DNA from: Lentisphaerota bacterium
Lineage (GTDB): Bacteria > Verrucomicrobiota > Lentisphaeria > Victivallales > UBA1829
Direction: 5' to 3'
Length of the DNA: 64,000 bases
Assembly (NCBI GenBank): GCA_015061915.1
Contig: SUVR01000003.1
Location: 62,001 to 126,000, forward strand
Part shown: in pieces, positions 44,886 to 52,290 of the stretch
Position numbering within the stretch: position 1 is the first letter of the stretch
Layout of the letters: every line of letters starts with the position of its first letter
Made by a program: the position numbers and the translations under genes
The notes under the pieces: model-generated
The model's database searches: none
Seen by the model: only the letters and a program-made list of their open reading frames with translations
What the model was told of the DNA's origin: nothing

Positions 44886-46073
44886 TTATTTCGCCGCTGG
44901 GGCTGCCGGAACCTTGAGCTTTTTCAGTTCGGTCCGTGCTTTGACGGCATCCGCTTCGGCTTTTTTCCGTGCGGTGATGGCAGCATCCGCTTCTTTCCGG
45001 ATCTGTTCCAGATCTTTTTTCGATTTGACGGCATCCGCCTCCAGTTTTTTGATCTGTTCCTGCAGTTTCTTCACCTCTGCGGCGCTGTTGGTTTTCCGTG
45101 TGGCGCCGGAATTTTTTGCGATCGCCAGATCCCGGATCGCCTGTTGAAGATCTTTCTGAACGGCAGCCACCTGCTTTTCCGCAAGCTGTTTTTCCGTCTT
45201 GATCTGTTCTTCGCGGGCTTTGAGGGCGATTTGCAATGCGGCATATTTTTCCGCCGCTTTTTCTGCGTTCAGACGCTGTTCCGCCAGCTGCTTCTGGAAT
45301 TCCGCCTGAGCCTTGGCGGCTTTCTCGGCATAGAGCTGTTTTTCCGCCGCCAACTGTTTTTCCGTGGCAAGACGGACCGTTTTTTCCTGCGCCGCCTGAT
45401 CCTTCAACAACTGTTCCCGTGCGGCTGCCTGTTTTTCATTTTCTGCCATCTGCTGACGGAGTGCTTCCTGTTGTTCCTGCAGTGCTTTTTCCCGCATGGC
45501 GTTTTCGCTCCGGAGATTCGTCAATTCCCGGTATCCGAACCAGGAAATGACGGCGATCCCGGCGATCAGGAGCAGGATTACCGGTGCCCAGATCCAGGCT
45601 TCCGATCTCTTTTTGACGGGTTCCGGCGGTGGCGGAAGGGCTGCGGCTGCTGCTTCAAGACGATCGATCTTTTCCATCATTGCCCGAAATTGACGGAGCA
45701 GTTCCTCTGCCTGTTCCGCCTGATAATCAACACGTTGCGGAAGCGTCTCCGTCACTTCTCCGTCAGACGCCCCCTGCCCTGCACCGTCATTGACGGCAGT
45801 TTCCGTCACATTTTCCGGCTCCGGCTGGGGATGGACGGCATAAAGTTTCGCAAGGGTGGAGTCAATATCAAAAGAAGACTTGCCCTGCCCCCGCAGTTCA
45901 GCGATTTTTTTCAGGACCGTCAGGGTGCTGTCCGAGTAGATCCGTCGTTTTCCCTGAACAGAATAATCCATATAGACCGCATATTTTGCAAGCCAGTCAT
46001 TGACCGTGGTCCGTTTCACCCCCAGCAGTTCCGAAAGTTCAATAACGGTGTACTTCCCATTTTCAGTTGCCAT
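44886..46073 (-). CDS. Membrane-anchored MerR-like helix-turn-helix protein with coiled coil
   Basis: 395 residues. Residues 8-65 form a MerR-type winged helix (YTVIELSELLGVKRTTVNDWLAKY, then QGKRRIYSDSTL). A Glu/Thr-rich linker follows, a single membrane helix at 160-180 (WIWAPVILLLIAGIAVISWFG), and then about 200 residues of Ala/Glu/Lys/Gln coiled coil. The topology would put the DNA-binding part in the cytoplasm and the coiled coil outside. No ligand domain is visible. It starts 3 bp after the ribF stop with an AAGGAG site inside ribF, so it is co-transcribed with ribF. Role unknown; membrane-tethered regulation or chromosome anchoring are possibilities. Confidence 0.75.
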   Translation of the reverse strand: MATENGKYTVIELSELLGVKRTTVNDWLAKYAVYMDYSVQGKRRIYSDSTLTVLKKIAELRGQGKSSFDIDSTLAKLYAVHPQPEPENVTETAVNDGAGQGASDGEVTETLPQRVDYQAEQAEELLRQFRAMMEKIDRLEAAAAALPPPPEPVKKRSEAWIWAPVILLLIAGIAVISWFGYRELTNLRSENAMREKALQEQQEALRQQMAENEKQAAAREQLLKDQAAQEKTVRLATEKQLAAEKQLYAEKAAKAQAEFQKQLAEQRLNAEKAAEKYAALQIALKAREEQIKTEKQLAEKQVAAVQKDLQQAIRDLAIAKNSGATRKTNSAAEVKKLQEQIKKLEADAVKSKKDLEQIRKEADAAITARKKAEADAVKARTELKKLKVPAAPAAK

Positions 46074-46076
46074 ATT

Positions 46077-47042
46077 TCACTCCTTTCCAGCCAGTGCGGC
46101 TGCCGTATGTTCAATGTCTTTTTTGATTTGTTCTTTCAGTGCGTCCGGCGTGGGGAACCGACATTCCGCCCGCAGAAACCGGACCGGTTCCAAGGTGATT
46201 TCTTTTCCATAAAGGTCCACAGCAGTGTTCAGCAGATGCGCTTCCACACGCAGCAGATCTTTTTTTCCATAGGAATCAAAGGTCGGCGAAGACCCGATAT
46301 TGACCACCGCTTTGTATGGCGTTCCTTCCAGACGCACCAGCGCGGCGTAGACCCCGGCAGGAGGCAGCACGCCTGCTTTTACATCCAGATTGGCGGTGGG
46401 AGCATTCAATTTTGTGGAAGCGACCTGCTCCCCGTGAATGACGGATCCGTAAATGGCGTAAGGGGCGCAGAGAAAACGGGATGCTTTCTCCAGATCACCG
46501 GCTGCCGCCGCAGCACGGATGGCACTGCTGGAGACAGTTTCCCCGTTGATCTCCACTTCATCCACCGGGGAGAACATGAACCCGTGACGGGTTGCAAGTT
46601 CTGTCAGAAGTCCGGCATTTCCTTTTCCGCCGGCACCGAACCGCCATTTTTTTCCGACACAGACGCCGCAGAGAGTGATGCCGTCACTTTTCAATGTATC
46701 GGAGATGAATTCCTCCGGTGTTTTGGCGGCAAATTCTGCTGTAAATGGAATGGTGACAACTGCTTGCGCACCGTTTTCTGCCAAACGACGGATCTTTTCG
46801 TCATTCGGAAGGAGCAGGGCAGGGGCGGTATCCGGCTGGATGATCTGACGGGGATGTGGCGAAAAAGTGACGGCGACCGGTGTGGATCCGGTATCGGCAG
46901 CGATTTTCTGCAGTTCAGCAAGAAGCCGCCGATGTCCGGCATGGACACCGTCAAAGACCCCGATCGCCACGGCGATCCTTCTGATCCCGCAGGCTTTCAA
47001 GGCGTCAATTTTATCAACGCAGATGATTTTTTGATCCGTCAT
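46077..47042 (-). CDS. ribF: Bifunctional riboflavin kinase/FAD synthetase
   Basis: 321 residues. The N-terminal nucleotidyltransferase (FAD synthetase) has VAIGVFDGVHAGHRRLL and VGKKWRFGAGGKGN, with ISSS-like SSSAIR ending the domain. The C-terminal flavokinase has STKLNAPTANLDV, GVYAALV and the SSPTFDSYGKKDLLRVEAHLL stretch with the catalytic glutamate region. It makes FMN and FAD. Promoter upstream has three CCGTCA boxes next to it. Confidence 0.95.
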   Translation of the reverse strand: MTDQKIICVDKIDALKACGIRRIAVAIGVFDGVHAGHRRLLAELQKIAADTGSTPVAVTFSPHPRQIIQPDTAPALLLPNDEKIRRLAENGAQAVVTIPFTAEFAAKTPEEFISDTLKSDGITLCGVCVGKKWRFGAGGKGNAGLLTELATRHGFMFSPVDEVEINGETVSSSAIRAAAAAGDLEKASRFLCAPYAIYGSVIHGEQVASTKLNAPTANLDVKAGVLPPAGVYAALVRLEGTPYKAVVNIGSSPTFDSYGKKDLLRVEAHLLNTAVDLYGKEITLEPVRFLRAECRFPTPDALKEQIKKDIEHTAAALAGKE

Positions 47043-47076
47043 TTTTCACTTCCAGCTGATTCTATACTCCATATAT

Positions 47077-47104
47077 AATATATATGGTTCTGCTGAAATG
47101 TCAA
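47077..47104 (-). promoter_or_regulatory. Promoter for ribF
   Basis: Minus strand TTGACA (47099-47104), 16-bp spacer, TATATT (47077-47082), 35 bp before the ATG at 47042. CCGTCA boxes at 47105, 47116 and 47135 abut the -35, in the position of an upstream operator or activator site. Confidence 0.65.
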
Positions 47105-47160
47105 CCGTCATTTTGCCGTCATTGTAAAACTTTTCCGTCAAAAGACGGAAGTGGACGGGA

Positions 47161-49566
47161 TCACCGGATGATCGTTTTGACGGAGCCGGGGATGCTTTCC
47201 GGGGCGAGAGCAGGGTTCCGGGAACAATCCAGAAAATCCAGAGCCATACCGTTCAGTACGGAAAGATCCCGGAGTTTGTTGCCGGAGCAGTCCAGCCACC
47301 GGAGCGACTTCATTTTCCGGATGTCGCCGAGTTTTTCCAGATTGAGACCGGACAGGTCGAGCCAGGTCATTTTCTTTCCGGCAGAGGAGTTTGCCAGCAG
47401 ATTGAGAAAACGGAGCGCATCTTCCGGCGGCAGATCCTGTCGCGGCATGGCAAGAAGCTGGATCAGCACCGGATTTTCCGGCTGTTCTTCCATGATTTTT
47501 TCGGCGGAATCCAGCGCCTGCCGGTAATTTTTCCGGTTCCATTGGAACAATGTTTCATGGGTGGCGATTTCGGCTTTCCGGGTGAACGCGGGCGCTTTTT
47601 CAATGATGGCAGTGACACGCTGCCGGAGCAACGGAGTGTTCGCCAACTGGATGGCAGAGAGACGGCTTGCATTTGTAAGTGCCTGATCTGCAAAGCCCTC
47701 GTTCGGATAAAGTCGGGCAATGGAAAGATATTCTTCCAATGCCTGCCGGTAAAGCCCTTCTTCTTCCAGAAGTGACGGGCGGATCAGCGGGGGAGGGGAG
47801 TTCGGCACGGTCTGACGGAGCAGCTTGATCTCCTGCACTGTGACCGGTGCCTGAAGAGAACGGATCCCGATACTGTACCGGTCCGGTCCGCCGGAGAGCA
47901 GCAGATCGGTCGTTTCCAGCAGGGGTGTTCCCGTTTCGTTCTGCCCTTCATAAATCCGGATCCGGTTTCCCTCTTTGACCAGTATCAGGGAGAATTTTCC
48001 GGTCAGACATTCTTTTTTTGCAACAGCCAGCGGGATCTGCCCTGCTCCGGTGGTGATCATTGCCCAACCACCTTTTCTGTTCAGACGGAGGGCATACCCC
48101 GGAGGGCAGCTGTTTTCGTCATTGAGCGGGGTATTTTCTGCGGCGAATACCACATCAATTCCGGTTTCGACCGGTGCGGAACAGGAGATCTGCAGCTTCA
48201 TACTGCCGCTGACGGCACGATTCAGCCACAGCCATTCCCCGGTATTCAATAAAATATTGCCGGAACTGTTGCGGCGGAGCGGGCGTTTTGCCCGGTTACC
48301 GGGTGCCTGCAGCAGAAAATCCGTTTCTTCCTGAAAATCGGCGGTAAAGACATCCCGCCACTCGGTCATATCCCGGTTGTACTGCAGAAATACATAGACG
48401 GACCCGACAGCCCCGAAGAACATGGCGATCGCCAGAAGAACCGTCAGGAGCAGGTGCCGGCGAAAGAACAGGACCGTTTTTTTGGCGATGGATGCCTTTT
48501 CTGCCAGCGTGGCATAGCCGCCGATAAAGGCGTTGACCTCGTTCCGCAATTCTTTCACCGACTGATAGCGATCTGCCGGATTCAGACTCATGGCTTTCCG
48601 GATGACTGCTTCCACGCCTGCGGGGATTTCCCGTTCCGGCGCACGCAGGGAAGGGGGCGTGATCTTGCCGGTAAGGGTGGCTTCGATCCGGTCTCTGACA
48701 TCTTTTTCTTCCAGCGGATCTTTCCAGGTCATTAGAGAGTAGAGGATCGCCCCCAGAGAATAAATATCGGTCCGTTCATCCCGTGCGCTGTTTTTTCCAG
48801 CCGCCTGCTCCGGCGCCATATAGCCCGGCGTTCCCTTCATAATGCCGTCAAGCGTACCGCTTCCGAACCCGGAAATCTTTGTTTCTGTGTTGAAATCCGG
48901 CGTTTCAGGGGCATTCAGGTGATCCCGTACCTTTGCCAGTCCCCAGTCCATGATCAGCACTTCACCGAAATCACCGACCTGGATATTTTCCGGCTTCAGG
49001 TCAAGATGGATGACGCCTTTGGAATGGGCAAATGCCACACCGCTGCAGATCTTGAGAAAGATCCGCAAAAGCCGGATCGTGTTGTATTCCGCATTGAATT
49101 GTTCATTGCCTTCCGCCAGTTTTGCGATCAAAGCGGCAAGCGTGCCGCCCCGGAGCAGCTTCATTGTATAATAGGGAGCCCCTGTGGAGTCGATACCGAT
49201 CTCATGGACAGGAACGATGTTGGGATGTTCCAGACTGGCGGTGATCCGTGCTTCCTCGATGAAGCGCACCAGATCTTCCCGGGGACGGGTCGGTGCTTCC
49301 GGAAGGACTGCCATCGCCACATCGCGGGTCGCATCCAGGTCCTTCATCTGCAGAACCATTTTCATCCCGCCACGACCGATACTGCGGACAAAACGGTATT
49401 TCTGGACCGGTTTGACAGACAGACGGTCGATGGAGCCGGTATCCAGCTCCAGATTTTCCCGGTCAAGCTGTTTTTCCGGGTTGTTATTACCATCGGTCGG
49501 CAGTTCAAATTCCACTGCTGCCATTTCCACGGTCGCACCGGGCAGATTTTCGCTGGCGTTGTTCAT
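47161..49566 (-). CDS. Ser/Thr protein kinase, transmembrane, with TPR/LRR-like sensor region
   Basis: The ATG at 49566 has an AAGGAG site 9 bp upstream. 801 residues. The kinase domain (about 57-350) has IGRGGMK in the glycine loop, the catalytic loop HLDLKPEN (H187, D189, K191, N194), DWG in place of DFG (207-209) and an APE motif (251-253). The beta-3 position normally held by lysine is alanine (VAMAV, A86), while K69 lies in the loop 17 residues earlier, as in eukaryotic WNK kinases. A membrane helix (371-393) leads to an extracytoplasmic part with a beta-rich domain, TPR-like helices and C-terminal leucine-rich repeats. Divergent from the pseudopilin gene. Confidence 0.92.
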   Translation of the reverse strand: MNNASENLPGATVEMAAVEFELPTDGNNNPEKQLDRENLELDTGSIDRLSVKPVQKYRFVRSIGRGGMKMVLQMKDLDATRDVAMAVLPEAPTRPREDLVRFIEEARITASLEHPNIVPVHEIGIDSTGAPYYTMKLLRGGTLAALIAKLAEGNEQFNAEYNTIRLLRIFLKICSGVAFAHSKGVIHLDLKPENIQVGDFGEVLIMDWGLAKVRDHLNAPETPDFNTETKISGFGSGTLDGIMKGTPGYMAPEQAAGKNSARDERTDIYSLGAILYSLMTWKDPLEEKDVRDRIEATLTGKITPPSLRAPEREIPAGVEAVIRKAMSLNPADRYQSVKELRNEVNAFIGGYATLAEKASIAKKTVLFFRRHLLLTVLLAIAMFFGAVGSVYVFLQYNRDMTEWRDVFTADFQEETDFLLQAPGNRAKRPLRRNSSGNILLNTGEWLWLNRAVSGSMKLQISCSAPVETGIDVVFAAENTPLNDENSCPPGYALRLNRKGGWAMITTGAGQIPLAVAKKECLTGKFSLILVKEGNRIRIYEGQNETGTPLLETTDLLLSGGPDRYSIGIRSLQAPVTVQEIKLLRQTVPNSPPPLIRPSLLEEEGLYRQALEEYLSIARLYPNEGFADQALTNASRLSAIQLANTPLLRQRVTAIIEKAPAFTRKAEIATHETLFQWNRKNYRQALDSAEKIMEEQPENPVLIQLLAMPRQDLPPEDALRFLNLLANSSAGKKMTWLDLSGLNLEKLGDIRKMKSLRWLDCSGNKLRDLSVLNGMALDFLDCSRNPALAPESIPGSVKTIIR

Positions 49567-49623
49567 CGCTCGGACTCCTTTGTCATAAAAACCACATGGG
49601 ATCTGATTTTCTGATCCAATTAT

Positions 49624-49652
49624 ATAATACACCCGCACGGGCGTAAAGTCAA
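49624..49652 (-). promoter_or_regulatory. Promoter for the Ser/Thr kinase gene
   Basis: Minus strand TTGACT (49647-49652), 17-bp spacer, TATTAT (49624-49629), 57 bp before the ATG at 49566. Confidence 0.65.
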
Positions 49653-49778
49653 GGCGGACAGCCTGAAAAATCTTTCCGCAATTCACCTTGAAAATCAGAA
49701 AAAGCGGTTATTTCAGGTGAAAATTTGAAAAAAGCAGAAAAAAAGTAAGATTTTTTTGTGTTTTTTGAGAAAAGGGAC

Positions 49779-49807
49779 TTGTTTTTCTGGTGCAAGTGGG
49801 ATATAAT
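49779..49807 (+). promoter_or_regulatory. Promoter for the pseudopilin gene
   Basis: TTGTTT (49779-49784), 17-bp spacer, TATAAT (49802-49807), 57 bp before the ATG at 49865. This is the best -10 in the window and fits strong expression. Confidence 0.65.
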
Positions 49808-49864
49808 TATAGGTAGAGACTCAAACAACAACAAAATATCTAACCAATGAGGAGAAAATCACTC

Positions 49865-50530
49865 ATGAAAAGAAAACAATTCACCCTGATCGAAATGCTC
49901 GTTGTTATCGCGATCATCGCTGTTCTGGCTACCATGATCGGTTCTGCCGTGTTCGGCGTGAAGGAAAAAGGTAACAGAACTGCCTGCTTGAACAACCTGA
50001 AACAGCTCTACACGGCTCTGAACACCTACAGAGACGCTCAGGGCGGTTTCCCGTTCATCGATGCCAGCACCCACACTGCATCCGGTGGTGAAGCTCACGT
50101 GAAACTGCTGAAGAAGATCCGCGTGACCGAAGCCGGTAACAACCCGAACCTCTACATCTGCCCCTCCGCTTCCAACGTGGTCGCCGGTGAAGATGCTTCC
50201 GATGACGATCTGAAGACCGCAAGAACGGAAGCTCCCGGTAACGTTGCAAGCTTCTTCAAGTCCAACAACAACTCCTACGCATACTTCATGGGCGACTCCA
50301 CCAAGCTCGAATCCGGTACGACTATGAGAACCACCAGCGGTATCCTCGCTGACGGTTTCCGCGGCGCTGCTCCCCAGAAGGCAAACGGCTCCTCCGAAGA
50401 AGGCTGGAACCACAAGGGCGCTGGTAACTTCGTCCGTGTCGACTCCTCCGGGGTTCAGAAGGAAGACGAAAACTGGCCGGATCAGGTCAAAGGTACTCCT
50501 GCTGAAGACTGGGCTGCATTCAAGCTCTGA
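49865..50530 (+). CDS. Type IV pilin/pseudopilin-like protein
   Basis: The ATG at 49865 is preferred; the AGGAG site (49848-49852) serves it better than the ATG at 49847. 221 residues: a short leader (MKRKQ), then FTLIEMLVVIAIIAVLATMIGSA, the classical methylated N-terminal helix with Glu5. The rest is a GspG/DUF1559-type globular domain with CLNNLKQLYTALNTYRDAQGGFPF, and two cysteines. The residue before the cleavage site is Gln, not the usual Gly. Own strong promoter and terminator and highly biased codons suggest abundant production. It is probably assembled by the PilB/PilC/PilT genes at 52-58 kb. Confidence 0.88.
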   Translation: MKRKQFTLIEMLVVIAIIAVLATMIGSAVFGVKEKGNRTACLNNLKQLYTALNTYRDAQGGFPFIDASTHTASGGEAHVKLLKKIRVTEAGNNPNLYICPSASNVVAGEDASDDDLKTARTEAPGNVASFFKSNNNSYAYFMGDSTKLESGTTMRTTSGILADGFRGAAPQKANGSSEEGWNHKGAGNFVRVDSSGVQKEDENWPDQVKGTPAEDWAAFKL

Positions 50531-50557
50531 TAAACAGCGGTACATCTGAAAAGATCG

Positions 50558-50589
50558 AAAGCGGATACAGCAATGTATCCGCTTTTTTT
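50558..50589 (+). terminator. Intrinsic terminator after the pseudopilin gene
   Basis: Perfect 12-bp stem (50558-50569 with 50574-50585), GCAA tetraloop, T7 run (50583-50589). Confidence 0.92.
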
Positions 50590-50674
50590 ATGTCTTGAAA
50601 ATTCGGGATTTACAACGAACGCAGCCGGACAGCCGGTGGTTTATCCATTGGTTGCCGGCATTAACATTGCAGGT

Positions 50675-50713
50675 AAAAAAATGCGAAGCCGGCTTGTGAG
50701 CTGTGCTTCGCAT
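50675..50713 (-). terminator. Intrinsic terminator for the coaX-trpF unit
   Basis: Perfect 9-bp stem (50681-50689 with 50705-50713) followed on the minus strand by a T run (A-run 50675-50681 on the plus strand). Lies 47 bp past the trpF-like stop; no gene is seen between the two convergent terminators here. Confidence 0.8.
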
Positions 50714-50759
50714 GAAACGTTTTTGAGAGGGGAATACAGGGAAACTTATCCTGCAAAAT

Positions 50760-51413
50760 TTACATCATCCGGGCGTTCTGACAGAAGGCAAGGGCTTTTT
50801 CGTAGTCCAGTTTTCCCTCTGCATCGCGGAGGCGTGAATTGGCATCGACGGCATAAGGCTTGACCTTGCGAATGGCGTCGGCGACATTGTCGGCGGCGAG
50901 TCCACCGGCAAGAGTGACGGGGAGAAGTGCGGAGGAGGTGAATTTTGCCGCCAGATCCCAATCGCAGATCACGCCGGTTCCACCGACTTTGCGCTGTTCC
51001 GGAAGACAGCTGTCCAGAAGAATGGTATCTGCCACAGCATAGTAATCCATCAGGTCCAGGATCTGCCGTTCTTCCTGCAAATGGGTCGCCACGATCAGTT
51101 TTGCCTGTGCGATCAGTTTATCCCGGAGGGTCGCCACCTGCTCCGGCGTACTGCCGCCGTGGAGCTGGATCGTATAGATCCCGGTCCTGCTGACAAGATC
51201 AAGGATTTCAGCGGGTTCCGTCAGGTGAGTGACCAGTACCGGCTGCACATACGGGGGCAGGGCGGTTGCCAGCCGAGCCGCTGTTCCCGGAAGGATGAAT
51301 GAAGGGGAGGCATGGACCTGCCCCACGAGAAAACCGACTGCATCAGCGCCGGCAGCAACAGCGGTATTAAGGTCTTCTTCGTTGCGGATGCCGCAAATTT
51401 TTACACGTACCAT
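50760..51413 (-). CDS. TrpF-like phosphoribosylanthranilate isomerase family protein
   Basis: 217 residues, a TIM barrel starting VKICGIRNEEDL, with the catalytic cysteine of KICG, IQLHGG (strand 4) and TILLDSC (catalytic-aspartate strand). The C-terminal phosphate-binding motif, usually SGVE with G.KD, is instead AVDANSRLRDAEGKLD. No other tryptophan gene is near; the partner is coaX, separated by 2 bp. It may be TrpF or a paralogue with changed specificity, so the gene symbol is withheld. Confidence 0.8.
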   Translation of the reverse strand: MVRVKICGIRNEEDLNTAVAAGADAVGFLVGQVHASPSFILPGTAARLATALPPYVQPVLVTHLTEPAEILDLVSRTGIYTIQLHGGSTPEQVATLRDKLIAQAKLIVATHLQEERQILDLMDYYAVADTILLDSCLPEQRKVGGTGVICDWDLAAKFTSSALLPVTLAGGLAADNVADAIRKVKPYAVDANSRLRDAEGKLDYEKALAFCQNARMM

Positions 51414-51415
51414 AA

Positions 51416-52114
51416 TTATTCCATCACTTTCTTATAAAGCGCTCTGATCCCCTCTTTGGTGAAGTCTGCGCCGCCATATTCCAGACCGGGGATATGGCGC
51501 ATCAGGAAATCTGCATCACCGCCGCACGCTACAATGCGGAGCGATTTCCCGGGAAAAAGAGCTTTTGTTTTTTCAATGATATGATTGATCCCGGCGATCA
51601 GCATGGCATCTGTACCCCAGCGGAGGTCGGAAATGGATGATTTTCCCGGGAATTCCGGCAGGTCATCGTAAAGGGGGAAGACGGGCAGTTGTGCGGTAAA
51701 CAGGTTCAGAGATTTGCGCAGCAACAGTCTTCCGGGAAAGATGGCACCTCCCCTGTAGACCCCGTTTTCATCCACGATTTCGCAGTTGACTGCTGTGCCG
51801 CAGTCAATGGTCATAGCGGGCAGAATGCCATCCAGAAGCAGTTTTGACGCATTGGCGATCCGGTCCGCTCCCAGTTTCCCGGCTTCCACCAGAGAAAGAT
51901 CCGGAATTCCGGGAGTATCTTTGGTGATCCAGAAGATGTCGGGGCGTGCCTTCCGGAGTTTTTCCGTCAGGGCGGGTACGACGCTTGATGCGGCACAGGG
52001 AACACCGGCTGGAATCATCTCCGGCGTGAATTCCATCGTTGGGATCCGGCTTTCTTTTCCGTCATAATCCATACGGACATGAGTGTTACCGATGTTCAGA
52101 ATACAAAGCGTCAT
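51416..52114 (-). CDS. coaX: Type III pantothenate kinase
   Basis: 232 residues of the ASKHA fold. Present are LNIGNTHVRMD (phosphate-binding P-loop), GADRIANASKL, TIDCGTAVNCEIVD (second phosphate motif) and GGAIFPGRLLL. It phosphorylates pantothenate, the first step of coenzyme A synthesis. The P-loop starts Asn7 where family members have aspartate (DIGNT). Four CCGTCA boxes at 52172-52214 lie 58-100 bp upstream. Confidence 0.9.
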   Translation of the reverse strand: MTLCILNIGNTHVRMDYDGKESRIPTMEFTPEMIPAGVPCAASSVVPALTEKLRKARPDIFWITKDTPGIPDLSLVEAGKLGADRIANASKLLLDGILPAMTIDCGTAVNCEIVDENGVYRGGAIFPGRLLLRKSLNLFTAQLPVFPLYDDLPEFPGKSSISDLRWGTDAMLIAGINHIIEKTKALFPGKSLRIVACGGDADFLMRHIPGLEYGGADFTKEGIRALYKKVME

Positions 52115-52171
52115 ACGTTTGTCACTTTCTCTAACCTGCTGAATAGTAACATATTATTTAATTTCTGACTG

Positions 52172-52214
52172 CCGTCATAACGGTCCGTCACATTTCCGTC
52201 ACAGCGTTCCGTCA
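52172..52214. promoter_or_regulatory. Array of four CCGTCA boxes upstream of coaX
   Basis: CCGTCA at 52172, 52185, 52196 and 52209 (start-to-start 13, 11 and 13 bp, about one helical turn). Located between coaX (start 52114) and the pilC terminator. A protein-binding array is possible; no binding family is assigned. Confidence 0.4.
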
Positions 52215-52224
52215 CAATCTGCCG

Positions 52225-52260
52225 GAAAAAAGACCGGACAGACCGTTGAAAGTCTGTCCG
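52225..52260 (-). terminator. Intrinsic terminator for the pilus motor operon
   Basis: Perfect 9-bp stem (52235-52243 with 52252-52260) and, on the minus strand, a T6 run just beyond (A-run 52226-52231 on the plus strand), 31 bp after the pilC stop. Confidence 0.85.
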
Positions 52261-52290
52261 ATCGGTTCCCATTGGGATTTTCCCCGTTGC

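Noticed and set aside
50573-50863. Short frame after the pseudopilin gene
   Set aside because: Runs through both convergent terminators and into trpF-like antisense.
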